This document shows positions 17,172 to 26,880 of a stretch of DNA of 64,000 nucleotides, piece after piece. Where the stretch lies: the NCBI GenBank assembly GCA_965204925.1, contig OZ242021.1, forward strand, positions 2,170,001-2,234,000, given 5' to 3'. The notes under the pieces were generated by a model. It was not told the DNA's origin. It searched no databases and worked only from the letters and a program-made list of their open reading frames with translations. The DNA comes from G963663315 sp965204925. GTDB lineage: Bacteria > Pseudomonadota > Gammaproteobacteria > Arenicellales > Poriferihabitantaceae. Positions within the stretch are counted from its first letter, which is position 1. Every line of letters begins with the position of its first letter. The translations under genes and the position numbers were made by a program.

Positions 17172-17188
17172 TGGTATACTGTATACCA
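17172..17188. promoter_or_regulatory. 17-bp perfect palindrome upstream of sucC, candidate operator
   Basis: TGGTATAC, one T, then GTATACCA. It ends 108 bp before the sucC start. Palindromes of this kind, with TGGTATACCA-like cores, are typical targets of GntR-family (FCD-type) regulators. No GntR gene is in the window, so the regulator is unknown. The site could control sucCD and the formate genes downstream. Confidence 0.5.
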
Positions 17189-17296
17189 GCGCCCGGTCCG
17201 AATCTGACAGATTGCGTATTGCGATTGTTGCCGGGCAGGGTTCGGAGTATACTTCGCGTTCTTTTCCGGGCTACCCTGTTAAATATCATTCATATC

Positions 17297-18466
17297 ATGA
17301 ATATCCATGAGTATCAGGCCAAGGCGTTGTTGTCCCGCTTTGGCGTTGCTGTTGCGAAAGGCGGGGTTGCGTTTACCGTCGATCAGGCGCTTGCCAGGGC
17401 GCAGGAGCTTGGCGGCCCGGTTTGGGTAGTCAAGGCCCAGATCCATGCCGGCGGGCGCGGCAAGGGCGGTGGCGTCAAGGTGGTTTCTTCAATCGGGGAG
17501 TTACGCGCCGCGGCCAGTGATGTCCTCGGTATGCAGCTTGTTACGCATCAGACCGGTCCGCGGGGGCAATGCGTCAAGCGAATTTACATTGAAGAGGGTT
17601 GTGATATCGCGCGGGAACTCTATGTTGGCATGCTGGTGGACCGGGGAACGGGTCGAATCACGGTGATCGCATCCACCGAAGGTGGTATGGATATTGAGGA
17701 AGTAGCCGCAAACACCCCGCAAAAAATACTCACTGTGGTCCTTGATCCGGTCACTGGACTGCAACCCTTTCATGCCCGCAAGCTGGCTTATGGCCTGAAT
17801 CTGTCTGCAGCACAGACGCTCTCCGCGGTCAAATTCATGCAGGGGATGTACGAGGCATTTATCAAATTGGATGCCAGTATGATCGAGATCAACCCACTGG
17901 TCGTGACCGGCGGCGGCGACCTGCTTGCGCTGGACGCGAAAATGAATTTTGACAGTAACGCGCTGTATCGCCAACCCGGAATCGTCGAGTTGCGCGATGA
18001 GGATGAGGAGGACCCGGCAGAAACGCAAGCTGGTGAATGTGGCCTGAACTATATCAAACTGGATGGCGATATCGGTTGTATGGTCAATGGGGCCGGACTG
18101 GCCATGGCCACCATGGATATGATTCAACTGTATGGCAGTTCGCCGGCGAACTTCCTGGATGTGGGCGGCGGCGCCACTACCGAACAGGTTACCGAAGCAT
18201 TCAAAATCATCCTGTCCGACGACAATGTCAAAGGCATCCTGGTGAATATATTTGGCGGCATCATGCGTTGCGACGTAATTGCCGGAGGTATTGTGGCCGG
18301 CGCCACGGAGGCGGAACTGGATGTGCCGCTGGTGGTTCGCCTTGAAGGCACCAATGCAGATGAGGGCAAGCGCATTCTTGCCGAGTCGCGGTTGCCGGTT
18401 GCGCTGGCCGATGATCTGGATGATGCAGCCCGCAAAATCGTTCAGGCGGCTGACGGAGAGGGCTGA
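17297..18466 (+). CDS. sucC: Succinyl-CoA ligase (or malate-CoA ligase), beta subunit
   Basis: A 389-residue ADP-forming acyl-CoA ligase beta subunit. The ATG at 17297 gives the family's standard N-terminus MNIHEYQAKALLSRFG; the longer open frame from 17171 is not native. ATP-grasp features are WVVKAQIHAGGRGKGGGVK, MIEINPLVV with the metal ligands, and LDAKMNFD; the C-terminal CoA-ligase domain has NFLDVGGGA and NIFGGIMRCD. Malate thiokinase (MtkA) of serine-cycle methylotrophs is a close homologue. The neighbouring formate dehydrogenase and fhs genes make that alternative reasonable, but residues do not settle it by eye. One-base overlap with sucD (TGATG). Confidence 0.9.
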   Translation: MNIHEYQAKALLSRFGVAVAKGGVAFTVDQALARAQELGGPVWVVKAQIHAGGRGKGGGVKVVSSIGELRAAASDVLGMQLVTHQTGPRGQCVKRIYIEEGCDIARELYVGMLVDRGTGRITVIASTEGGMDIEEVAANTPQKILTVVLDPVTGLQPFHARKLAYGLNLSAAQTLSAVKFMQGMYEAFIKLDASMIEINPLVVTGGGDLLALDAKMNFDSNALYRQPGIVELRDEDEEDPAETQAGECGLNYIKLDGDIGCMVNGAGLAMATMDMIQLYGSSPANFLDVGGGATTEQVTEAFKIILSDDNVKGILVNIFGGIMRCDVIAGGIVAGATEAELDVPLVVRLEGTNADEGKRILAESRLPVALADDLDDAARKIVQAADGEG

Positions 18467-19338
18467 TGTCAGTACTGGTGGACCGTAACACAAAAGTCAT
18501 TTGCCAGGGATTTACCGGTTCCCAGGCTACATTCCATAGCGAGCAGGCGATCCGCTACGGCACCGGTATGGTCGGTGGGGTGACGCCGGGCAAGGGTGGA
18601 ATGGTGCATCTCGGCTTGCCGGTTTTCAACACCGTCGAAGAAGCCGTAGCCGCCACCGGCGCCGATGCGTCTGTCATCTATGTGCCTCCGGCTTTTGCCG
18701 CGGATGCCATTCTTGAAGCGATTGACGCGGGAGTTGCGCTGGTGGTATGTATTACTGAAGGCGTTCCGGTGCTGGACATGGTGCGGGTCAAGCGCGCGCT
18801 CGAAAATTCGGCAACCAGACTGGTAGGGCCAAACTGCCCCGGCGTGATTACCCCGGATGAGTGCAAGATCGGTATCATGCCGGGCCATATTCATAAAAAG
18901 GGCAGCGTCGGTATTGTTTCCCGGTCCGGCACATTGACTTATGAGGCCGTGGCGCAAACCACAGCCGAGGGACTTGGACAAAGCACCTGTATCGGAATCG
19001 GAGGCGACCCGGTTAACGGCGCCAGCTTTACAGATTGTCTGGAGATGTTCCTGGAGGATACGGAAACCGAATCCATCCTGATGATTGGAGAGATCGGCGG
19101 CAGCGCAGAGGAAGAGGCGGCCGATTTTATCCGCCAGAGCAAAACCGAAAAGCCGGTCTGTGGTTTTATAGCGGGAATCACAGCGCCGCCGGGCAGACGA
19201 ATGGGACATGCCGGCGCCATTATTGCCGGCGGCAAGGGCGGCGCGGCCGAAAAAATCGAGGCGCTGAAAAGCGCCGGTATTGCAGTCGCCGATTCTCCCG
19301 CCTCGCTGGGGCGTACCCTGAAACAGGCCATCGCCTGA
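18466..19338 (+). CDS. sucD: Succinyl-CoA ligase (or malate-CoA ligase), alpha subunit
   Basis: A 290-residue partner of the preceding subunit, the usual length. It has the CoA-binding N-terminal part (CQGFTGSQATFHSEQA, GGVTPGKGG), GPNCPGVITP, GSVGIVSRSGTLTYEA, and the phosphorylated His in GRRMGHAGAI. It is translationally coupled to sucC by a shared A in TGATG and followed 20 bp later by the FdsGB-like gene, so it reads as one operon with the formate genes. Confidence 0.92.
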   Translation: MSVLVDRNTKVICQGFTGSQATFHSEQAIRYGTGMVGGVTPGKGGMVHLGLPVFNTVEEAVAATGADASVIYVPPAFAADAILEAIDAGVALVVCITEGVPVLDMVRVKRALENSATRLVGPNCPGVITPDECKIGIMPGHIHKKGSVGIVSRSGTLTYEAVAQTTAEGLGQSTCIGIGGDPVNGASFTDCLEMFLEDTETESILMIGEIGGSAEEEAADFIRQSKTEKPVCGFIAGITAPPGRRMGHAGAIIAGGKGGAAEKIEALKSAGIAVADSPASLGRTLKQAIA

Positions 19339-19358
19339 TTGCGGCAAACGCAACAGGA

Positions 19359-21098
19359 ATGAGTATTTCAGGTAACGCGAATATGGGTTCTGCCGGTCAA
19401 ACCATGCCGCGGCGTCGTCATCCGGGTCGTGGCAAAGGCAAGACCGCTATTCATCCGAAGGGGCGACAGGTTGATGCCTCCGCGTTGCAGGAAATCCGGT
19501 CCTTGCTTGAGGACATGCCGATACGGCGTGATTTGCTGATCGAGTATCTGCATCGGATACAGGACAAATACGGTTGCCTCTCAAGCGCTCATCTGGCAGC
19601 GTTGGCGTCGATCATGAGCCTGGCTCAGAGTGAGGTCTACGAGGTTGCCACCTTTTATGCACACTTCGATGTGGTCAAGGAAGGCCAGTCTCCACCGCCG
19701 CCGATCACAATCCGGGTATGTGACAGTATTGCCTGCCAGTTGGCCGGAGCGCAAGCGCTGATTGGTGAACTCAAGCGACAAGCGCCGCCGGACAGGGTGC
19801 GGGTTCTGACAGCGCCGTGCATGGGACGTTGTGAAATGGCGCCGGTGGCAGAGGTTGGCCATCATCATATCGGTCATGCGAACAGCGAAAAACTGCTGTC
19901 AGCCGTGCACAACGGGCAGACCCGGCCCGAATTGCCGGATTATATCGACTACCACAAATATACCGATGGGGGTGGTTACAAACTACTCGGGGATTGTTTG
20001 GCCGGAATGCGGACGCCAGGGGACATTATCGACAGTCTGGACAAATCGGAATTGAAAGGTCTCGGCGGGGCCGGGTTTCCGGCCGGCCGCAAGTGGAACA
20101 TTGTCCGCGGCTTTGCGGCGCCGCGGCTCATGGCGGTCAATGGCGATGAAGGGGAACCGGGCACGTTCAAGGACCGCTACTACCTGGAAACCGACCCTCA
20201 TCGCTTTATTGAGGGTATGCTGATTGCAGCCTGGGCGGTGGGTATCGAAACCGCTTACGTTTACATCCGTGATGAATATCCGGCCATTATTGCCTTGTTG
20301 AAAACAGAAATACGAAAGGTTCAGGATACTGGACTGGCGGATCATGTCGATATCGAGGTTCGTCGGGGAGCGGGGGCATATATCTGCGGAGAAGAGTCCG
20401 CGATGATCGAATCCATTGAAGGCAAACGCGGGTTGCCAAGAAACCGCCCGCCTTATGTGGCCGAGCTTGGGCTGTTCGGCAGACCGACACTGGAACATAA
20501 TGTCGAGACCCTGTTCTGGGTCAGGGACATCGTCGAAAAGGGGGCGCAATGGTTTGCCGGAGCCGGCATAAACGGGCGCAAGGGCTGGCGCAGCTACTCG
20601 GTTTCCGGACGGGTTAATAATCCGGGGGTCAAGCTGGCTCCGGCCGGGGTGACGGTGCGGCAGCTGATCGATGACTGGTGCGGCGGCATGCCTGAGGGGC
20701 ACACGTTCAAGGGATATTTGCCGGGAGGGGCGTCCGGAGGCATCCTGCCGGCTTCACTGGATGACGTTCCGCTTGATTTCGGAACACTTCAGGAATACGG
20801 TTGCTTCATCGGTTCGGCAGCGGTTGTGGTGTTCAGTCAGCACGACAATATGAAGGATGTCGCGTTGAACCTGATGCGTTTCTTCCAGGATGAGAGCTGC
20901 GGACAGTGTACGCCTTGTCGGGTTGGCACCGAAAAGGCGGTCCGGGTCATGCTCGAGCCGCAATGGGATGCCGGTCTGTTGCAGGATTTGAGCACGGTGA
21001 TGGCCGATGCCTCGATATGCGGTCTTGGGCAAGCCGCCGGCAATCCCATTAATTGTGTGCTGAAATATTTCCCTGAGGATCTCCAGTGTCCGGGGTAG
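19359..21098 (+). CDS. fdsB: NAD-dependent formate dehydrogenase, fused gamma/beta (FdsG-FdsB-like) subunit
   Basis: A 579-residue fusion of a NuoE-like and a NuoF-like domain. The first (residues about 45-185) has the thioredoxin-like [2Fe-2S] ligands in CDSIACQL and APCMGRCEM. The second has FMN-binding GLGGAGFPAGRKW, GDEGEPGTFKDR, NADH-binding GAGAYICGEESA, and the [4Fe-4S] ligands CGQCTPCRVG. It passes electrons from the molybdenum subunit to NAD+. The ATG at 19359 is chosen because the longer frame from 19035 overlaps sucD; a second ATG at 19383 is possible. It overlaps the next gene by 13 bp. NuoEF of complex I or a hydrogenase diaphorase is less likely given the FdsA partner. Confidence 0.9.
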   Translation: MSISGNANMGSAGQTMPRRRHPGRGKGKTAIHPKGRQVDASALQEIRSLLEDMPIRRDLLIEYLHRIQDKYGCLSSAHLAALASIMSLAQSEVYEVATFYAHFDVVKEGQSPPPPITIRVCDSIACQLAGAQALIGELKRQAPPDRVRVLTAPCMGRCEMAPVAEVGHHHIGHANSEKLLSAVHNGQTRPELPDYIDYHKYTDGGGYKLLGDCLAGMRTPGDIIDSLDKSELKGLGGAGFPAGRKWNIVRGFAAPRLMAVNGDEGEPGTFKDRYYLETDPHRFIEGMLIAAWAVGIETAYVYIRDEYPAIIALLKTEIRKVQDTGLADHVDIEVRRGAGAYICGEESAMIESIEGKRGLPRNRPPYVAELGLFGRPTLEHNVETLFWVRDIVEKGAQWFAGAGINGRKGWRSYSVSGRVNNPGVKLAPAGVTVRQLIDDWCGGMPEGHTFKGYLPGGASGGILPASLDDVPLDFGTLQEYGCFIGSAAVVVFSQHDNMKDVALNLMRFFQDESCGQCTPCRVGTEKAVRVMLEPQWDAGLLQDLSTVMADASICGLGQAAGNPINCVLKYFPEDLQCPG

Positions 21099-23833
21099 TC
21101 GATTTCACGTTGAACGGGCGGCCTGTCCGGGCCCGTGCAGATGAAACCATCTGGCAGGCGGCAAAACGGCAAGGCATGGAAATTCCCCATTTGTGTTACG
21201 CGCCAAAGCCTGATTACCGGGCGGACGGGAATTGTCGGGCCTGTATGGTTGAGATTGAGGGCGAGCGTGTCCTCGCCGCTTCGTGTTTGCGCAAACCGAC
21301 AGACGGCATGGTAGTCAGAACCGATAGCGACAGGGCGGCGCGGGCGCAGGCCCTGGTGATGGAGTTGCTGGTTGCCGACCAGCCCGCGCGCGCAGTGGCC
21401 CATCAGAGGGATTCTCATCTGTGGCAGTGGGCCGACAAGCTGAATATCAGCGCAAGCCGTTTTCCGAAAAGGGAGGCGCCGCAGGCGGATATCAGCCATC
21501 CGGCCATGTATGTGGCGCTGGATGCCTGCATCCACTGTAATCTGTGTGTGCGTGCCTGCCGTGAGGTACAGGTAAACGATGTGATCGGCATGGCCTTTCG
21601 GGGGCATCAGTCCAGCATCGTTTTTGATTTTGATGACCCGATGGGTGAAAGTACCTGTGTGGCTTGCGGCGAGTGTGTGCAGGCCTGTCCCACCGGCGCC
21701 TTGATGGAAGCGACGATGGTGGATGAAAAAGGTGTCGGGAAAACCGTTCCGCTGGGCGAGACCCACAGTGTATGTCCATATTGCGGGGTCGGATGCCAGA
21801 TTACCTATCAAACGTTCGATAACGAAATCGTCGCCGTCCAGGGGCGGGAGGGGCCGGCGAACCGTAACCGGTTGTGCGTCAAGGGCCGCTTCGGTTTCGA
21901 TTACGTTAAACATCCCCATCGTTTGACGCGGCCATTGATCCGGCTTGAAGGGGCGCCCAAGTCGCCCGAAGACGATCCGGATCCGGCCAATCCACTGACC
22001 CATTTCCGGGAAGCAAGCTGGCAAGAAGCGCTGGATTATGCCGCCCGGGGGCTGCTCAGGATCAGGGAACGGAAGGGTGGCAAGGCGCTTGCCGGGTTCG
22101 GTTCGGCGAAGTGCAGCAATGAAGAAGCCTACCTGTTTCAAAAGCTGATACGCGCGGGCCTGGGCACCAACAATGTCGATCATTGCACCCGGCTGTGCCA
22201 CGCTTCTTCGGTGGCAGCCCTGCTTGAAGGGATCGGCTCCGGCGCCGTTTCCGCGCCGTTCAATGCCGTGGAGGATGCCGATTGTGTAGTTGTTATCGGA
22301 GCCAACCCGATCAGTAACCATCCGGTTGCGGCGACCTTTTTCAAGCAGGCGGCCAGAAACGGAACCTTGATCGTGATGGATCCTCGCGGGACTCAACTGA
22401 AGCGTCATGCGACCTGGACATTGCAGTTCAATCCGGGTACCGATGTCGCGATGCTGAACGGGATTCTGCATACCATTATTGATGAAGGGCTGTATGACGC
22501 CGGGTACGTCGAGCAACATACCGAAGGGTTCGAAAACCTGAAGGCGCATATCAAGGATTTCTCCCCGGAAAGAATGGCGCCTGTCTGCGGCATTGACGCC
22601 GCCGTGCTAAGGGCTGTGGCGCGAACTTTCGCGACTGCGAAGGCGTCCATCATTTTCTGGGGGATGGGTATATCCCAGCATATTCACGGTACCGATAATG
22701 CGCGTTGCCTGATCGCGCTTTCGTTGATTACCGGTCAAATCGGCAGGCCGGGAACCGGGTTGCACCCATTGCGGGGCCAGAATAATGTTCAGGGGGCTTC
22801 CGATGCCGGTTTGATTCCGATGATGCTGCCCGATTACCAATCGGTTGAAAGCGAGAATGTACGGGCCCGTTTTGAAGACGCCTGGAGAACGCCTCTGGAC
22901 CCGCAAAAAGGGCTGACTGTGGTTGAGGTGATGAATGCGGCGCATGCGGGTGATATTACCGGCATGTATATCATGGGAGAAAATCCGGCAATGTCGGACC
23001 CTGACCTGAACCATGTCCGTGAGGCGCTGGCCAGGCTGGAACATCTGGTGGTGCAGGACCTGTTTCTGACGGAGACCGCGTTTTTCGCAGATGTGGTTCT
23101 GCCCGCTTCCGCCTGGCCCGAAAAGGACGGCACGGTGACTAACACGAATCGTCAGGTGCAAATGGGCAGAGCGGCATTGAAGATGCCGGGAGACGCCCGT
23201 CCGGATTGGTGGATTACCTGTGAGATTGGCAAACGAATTGGCATGGACTGGAGCTATGACGGTCCCGGCGATGTGTTCGCTGAAATGGCAAGCATGATGC
23301 CGTCGCTCGACCATATATCCTGGCAGCGGGTGATGGATGAGAGTTCGGTAACCTATCCGTGTGAGGCGCCTGACCGGGAGGGCAATGCGATTGTGTTTGA
23401 ACATGGCTTCCCGACGATGAGCGGGAAAGGCAGGCTGGCGCCTGCCAGCATTATCCCGCCCGATGAAATGCCCGATGATGAGTATCCGATGATACTGACT
23501 ACCGGACGTCAACTGGAGCATTGGCATACCGGCGCCATGACCCGCCGTTCACAGGCGCTTGACCGCATCGAACCCGAAGCCGTTGCCACGCTATCGCCGG
23601 GGGCATTGCAGAAAATACGGGCGCGCGCCGGTGACAAGGTGGTGGTTTCCACGCGGCGAGGCGCCATCGAACTGAAAGCCCGTGTGGACGCCTCCTTGCC
23701 GGATGATATGGTTTTCATTCCGTTTTGCTTTGCAGAAGCGCCGGCAAACATCCTGACCAATCCGGCTTTGGACCCGGTTGGCAAGATACCGGAATTCAAG
23801 TTCTGCGCGGCCCGTGTGGAGGCTTCCGCCTGA
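21086..23833 (+). CDS. fdsA: NAD-dependent formate dehydrogenase, catalytic (FdsA-like) subunit
   Basis: A 915-residue molybdopterin (bis-MGD) oxidoreductase. In order: an N-terminal [2Fe-2S] domain (HLCYAPK, GNCRACMVE, SCLRKP), two [4Fe-4S] clusters (CIHCNLCVRAC and CVACGECVQACP, residues about 150-205), a further cluster (CPYCGVGC with LCVKGRFG), then the molybdenum domain with DHCTRLCHASSV at about residue 365, where Cys, not selenocysteine, is the likely metal ligand. C-terminal dinucleotide binding includes TTGRQLEHWHTG. It oxidises formate to CO2. It overlaps the diaphorase subunit upstream and lies 52 bp before fhs, which uses formate in the opposite direction. Confidence 0.92.
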   Translation: MSGVVDFTLNGRPVRARADETIWQAAKRQGMEIPHLCYAPKPDYRADGNCRACMVEIEGERVLAASCLRKPTDGMVVRTDSDRAARAQALVMELLVADQPARAVAHQRDSHLWQWADKLNISASRFPKREAPQADISHPAMYVALDACIHCNLCVRACREVQVNDVIGMAFRGHQSSIVFDFDDPMGESTCVACGECVQACPTGALMEATMVDEKGVGKTVPLGETHSVCPYCGVGCQITYQTFDNEIVAVQGREGPANRNRLCVKGRFGFDYVKHPHRLTRPLIRLEGAPKSPEDDPDPANPLTHFREASWQEALDYAARGLLRIRERKGGKALAGFGSAKCSNEEAYLFQKLIRAGLGTNNVDHCTRLCHASSVAALLEGIGSGAVSAPFNAVEDADCVVVIGANPISNHPVAATFFKQAARNGTLIVMDPRGTQLKRHATWTLQFNPGTDVAMLNGILHTIIDEGLYDAGYVEQHTEGFENLKAHIKDFSPERMAPVCGIDAAVLRAVARTFATAKASIIFWGMGISQHIHGTDNARCLIALSLITGQIGRPGTGLHPLRGQNNVQGASDAGLIPMMLPDYQSVESENVRARFEDAWRTPLDPQKGLTVVEVMNAAHAGDITGMYIMGENPAMSDPDLNHVREALARLEHLVVQDLFLTETAFFADVVLPASAWPEKDGTVTNTNRQVQMGRAALKMPGDARPDWWITCEIGKRIGMDWSYDGPGDVFAEMASMMPSLDHISWQRVMDESSVTYPCEAPDREGNAIVFEHGFPTMSGKGRLAPASIIPPDEMPDDEYPMILTTGRQLEHWHTGAMTRRSQALDRIEPEAVATLSPGALQKIRARAGDKVVVSTRRGAIELKARVDASLPDDMVFIPFCFAEAPANILTNPALDPVGKIPEFKFCAARVEASA

Positions 23834-23885
23834 CCGACCCGCCATCCGTTAAAAATATCTTTCAATCCAGGAACGGTAGCACTCA

Positions 23886-25553
23886 ATGAGCGACATAGAA
23901 ATTGCCCGCGCGGCAAAGATCAAACCCATTTCGGAAATTGCCGACAGGTTGGGCATCCCCGGCGAGGCGCTGTCGCCTTTTGGCCATACCAAGGCCAAGG
24001 TCGGCCTTGATTACATTGATTCACTGCAACACAGGCCGGACGCAAAATTGATCCTGGTTACCGCGATTACTCCGACTCCCGCCGGTGAAGGCAAGACCAC
24101 AACGTCGGTTGGCTTGACCGACGGCATGAACAGGATCGGCAAAAACGCCATGGTGTGCCTGCGCGAGCCCTCGCTCGGGCCCTGTTTCGGCATGAAAGGA
24201 GGGGCTGCCGGAGGAGGTTACGCCCAGGTCATACCGATGGAGGATATCAATCTCCACTTTACCGGTGATTTTCATGCGATCACATCTGCGCACAGCCTGC
24301 TTTCCGCGCTGATCGACAACCACATCTACTGGGGTAACGAAGCGGGCATTGATACACGCCGGGTGGAATGGCGGCGGGTAGTGGACATGAATGACCGCGC
24401 CCTCAGGCAGATTACCCATTCGCTCGGCGGCGTTGCCAACGGTTATCCACGTGAAGACGGATTCGATATTACCGTTGCATCGGAAGTGATGGCTATTTTC
24501 TGCCTGTCGAAAAACCTGGAGGATCTGCAGGATCGCCTCGGCAGGATTGTCATTGGCTATACCCGTGAGCGCAAGCCGGTACTGGCTTCGGCGGTCATGG
24601 GTCCCGGGCCGATGACGGTCTTGCTGAAAGACGCGCTTGCGCCCAATCTGGTGCAGACCCTGGAACACAATCCTGCATTTGTACATGGCGGGCCGTTTGC
24701 CAATATCGCGCATGGTTGCAATTCCGTGATCGCGACTCGCGCGGCGATGAAAATGGCCGATTACGTGATAACGGAGGCGGGCTTTGGCGCCGACCTGGGG
24801 GCAGAAAAGTTTTTCGACATCAAATGCCGCCAGGCGGGACTCAAACCAGATGCTGTGGCGCTGGTTGCAACTGTGCGGGCGCTCAAGATGCACGGCGGTG
24901 TCGGCAAGAACGACCTCGCGCAAGAAAACGTCCGGGCGGTCAGGGACGGATGCGTGAATCTGGCGCGACATATTGAAAACATCCAGTCATTCGGTTTGCC
25001 GGTGGTAGTCGCAATCAATCAGTTCAGCGCCGATACTGTGGCGGAACTGGCCGCGGTCAGGGAGGTTGCGCAAGGATATGGGGTGCAGGCGATTGACGCC
25101 AACCACTGGGCCGAAGGCGGCAACGGCACGATCGAACTGGCGCAGGCGGTGGCGGATATGGCAGACAGCGGCGAGGCCCGGTTCACCACGACCTATCCCG
25201 ATGAAATGCCGTTATGGGAAAAAATCGAAGCGATTGCCACGAGGATTTATCGCGCCGACGGCATCAGCGCCGACCAGAAAACCAGCAACCGGATCGCGGA
25301 TTTGCAGGCTGGCGGCTACGGCAAGCTGCCGGTTTGTATCGCCAAGACGCAATACAGCTTCTCGACCGACCCCGACAGGAAAGGCGCGCCCACCGGGCAT
25401 GTCGTGAGCGTGCGTGAGGTGCGTTTGTCTGCCGGCGCCGGTTTCGTTGTGGTAGTATGCGGCGACATCATGACCATGCCCGGACTGCCCAGAGTCCCTG
25501 CGGCCAACCGCATCCGCATCAATGACGAGGGTGTTGTAGAAGGGTTGTTCTAG
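23886..25553 (+). CDS. fhs: Formate-tetrahydrofolate ligase
   Basis: A 555-residue enzyme forming 10-formyl-tetrahydrofolate from formate, ATP and THF. Family features are KLILVTAITPTPAGEGKTT (P-loop), LREPSLGPCFGMKGGAAGGGYAQV, the HFTGDFHAI motif, and EAGFGADLGAEKF. Length is normal. It is last in the series sucC-sucD-fdsGB-fdsA-fhs and competes with formate dehydrogenase for formate, so the cluster can either oxidise formate or assimilate it into C1 metabolism. Confidence 0.97.
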   Translation: MSDIEIARAAKIKPISEIADRLGIPGEALSPFGHTKAKVGLDYIDSLQHRPDAKLILVTAITPTPAGEGKTTTSVGLTDGMNRIGKNAMVCLREPSLGPCFGMKGGAAGGGYAQVIPMEDINLHFTGDFHAITSAHSLLSALIDNHIYWGNEAGIDTRRVEWRRVVDMNDRALRQITHSLGGVANGYPREDGFDITVASEVMAIFCLSKNLEDLQDRLGRIVIGYTRERKPVLASAVMGPGPMTVLLKDALAPNLVQTLEHNPAFVHGGPFANIAHGCNSVIATRAAMKMADYVITEAGFGADLGAEKFFDIKCRQAGLKPDAVALVATVRALKMHGGVGKNDLAQENVRAVRDGCVNLARHIENIQSFGLPVVVAINQFSADTVAELAAVREVAQGYGVQAIDANHWAEGGNGTIELAQAVADMADSGEARFTTTYPDEMPLWEKIEAIATRIYRADGISADQKTSNRIADLQAGGYGKLPVCIAKTQYSFSTDPDRKGAPTGHVVSVREVRLSAGAGFVVVVCGDIMTMPGLPRVPAANRIRINDEGVVEGLF

Positions 25554-25565
25554 GCGCAATAACGG

Positions 25566-25598
25566 ATGCCGGGGGTCCAGTTGCAGTAACCCCGGCAT
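25566..25598. terminator. Weak hairpin after fhs
   Basis: A 9-bp perfect stem (ATGCCGGGG with CCCCGGCAT) and a 15-base loop, 13 bp after the fhs stop. It is followed by A's, not T's, so it is not a classical Rho-independent terminator on the plus strand. It may still stabilise the transcript end. Confidence 0.3.
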
Positions 25599-25809
25599 GA
25601 AAAAATGGACAATACATTTTTGTCCGGGCGGACGGGGCGTTGGCGAAATTCCGTCCGGCAAAATCAATTGAACTTTCTGTGATCGGGCAGGTCAACCTGT
25701 ATATCAGGATAGGGCAAGATATCCTGAGTGCGCGGGCCAGCTGACAAGGCGGCCAGTCCGGGCAAGTTATACTATCCTTCAATCAATGACAGAACGGGGG
25801 AACCTGTAG

Positions 25810-26880
25810 ATGACAGATTTCAAGCGTATCAACGGGAGTTGGAAAAGTGACCGGATCGAGGGCACCGACGCGCCCGAATACATAAGGGGATTCCACTCCG
25901 GGGATCTCATATTTGGCGGTGGCGGCAGGGATTTGCTGCGCGGTCAATGGGGGAACGACTATCTCTACGGGCAAGAGGGCCATGACCTTCTGGAGGGTGG
26001 AGAGGGGGATGACTCGCTGGCTGGAGGCAAGGGCAATGATTGGCTCCAGGGGGATGACTCCGGGGACTCCTCTGGCCGGGATACCTATGTTTTCCGCCCC
26101 GGAGACGGCTTCGATTATATCTATACCCTCGACCAACATGACACGCTCAAGTTTGTCTGGGCTGACGGTACCCCGGCTAAATTCAGTATGGTCGAACGTA
26201 ATGGTAATGCGGTTATCGTCTACGGTGATGGCGGTACTGATGATGATACGGTTTACACTTATTACGAAGTAGATGAAGATGGCTGCTGGCGCCAGGCTGA
26301 TACGCCGGACGGCGGCGCCGGCGGTGGCACAGTCACTATCGGTAACATGTCGTTGGCGCAGTTCAAGGCATCCGGCATGGGCGTGACGGTATACGGCGGT
26401 GACGGCAAGAGCATTCTGCATGGCACCTCGGGGCGCGATAAACTTTACGGAGGCAAGGGCGACGACAAGCTCAAGGGCAAGGGCAACGATGATTCGCTCT
26501 ATGGGCAGGACGGCAATGATCGTCTGTACGGCCAGGCGGGTAATGACAGGTTGTTCGGCGGCGATGGCGATGACAGACTTTACGGTGGCAAGGGTGATGA
26601 CCTGATGGTGGGTATGGCCGGTAATGACACGATGACGGGCGGCGCGGGAGCGGACCAGTTCGTGTTTCGCAATGGCGATGGCAATGACCGCATCACTGAT
26701 TTCCTTGACGGGGACCTCATTCGTCTGCTTGAGGTCGGACACGGCTATGACGGGCTGACGATCGTGGATGATGCGGACGGCAATGCCGTGATCACCTATG
26801 GCGGAGAGAATGGGGGCACGATTACGCTCGTGAATGTGGCCGCCGGCGACCTGGGAGAGAGCGACTTCCTGTTTGCCTGA
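25810..26880 (+). CDS. RTX (hemolysin-type calcium-binding) repeat protein
   Basis: A 356-residue protein with two blocks of GGxGxDxLx nonapeptide repeats, at residues about 36-80 (GGGGRDLLRG, GGEGDDSLAGG) and 200-285 (GGKGDDKLKG, GQDGNDRLYG, GGDGDDRLYG). It ends with the usual GADQFVFRNGDGNDRITDF and ESDFLFA tail. Such proteins leave the cell by type I secretion using a C-terminal signal and fold on binding calcium. No cleavable signal peptide, catalytic domain or type I secretion genes are visible here. A GGGGGAA ribosome binding site precedes the ATG, and a TATACT-like -10 lies near 25768. Its stop abuts the stop of the convergent res gene with no bases between. Confidence 0.88.
   Translation: MTDFKRINGSWKSDRIEGTDAPEYIRGFHSGDLIFGGGGRDLLRGQWGNDYLYGQEGHDLLEGGEGDDSLAGGKGNDWLQGDDSGDSSGRDTYVFRPGDGFDYIYTLDQHDTLKFVWADGTPAKFSMVERNGNAVIVYGDGGTDDDTVYTYYEVDEDGCWRQADTPDGGAGGGTVTIGNMSLAQFKASGMGVTVYGGDGKSILHGTSGRDKLYGGKGDDKLKGKGNDDSLYGQDGNDRLYGQAGNDRLFGGDGDDRLYGGKGDDLMVGMAGNDTMTGGAGADQFVFRNGDGNDRITDFLDGDLIRLLEVGHGYDGLTIVDDADGNAVITYGGENGGTITLVNVAAGDLGESDFLFA

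Noticed and set aside
25566..25598. Rho-independent terminator for the fhs operon
   Set aside because: The stem is good but it is followed by A's instead of a T-run, so it is listed only as a weak hairpin.
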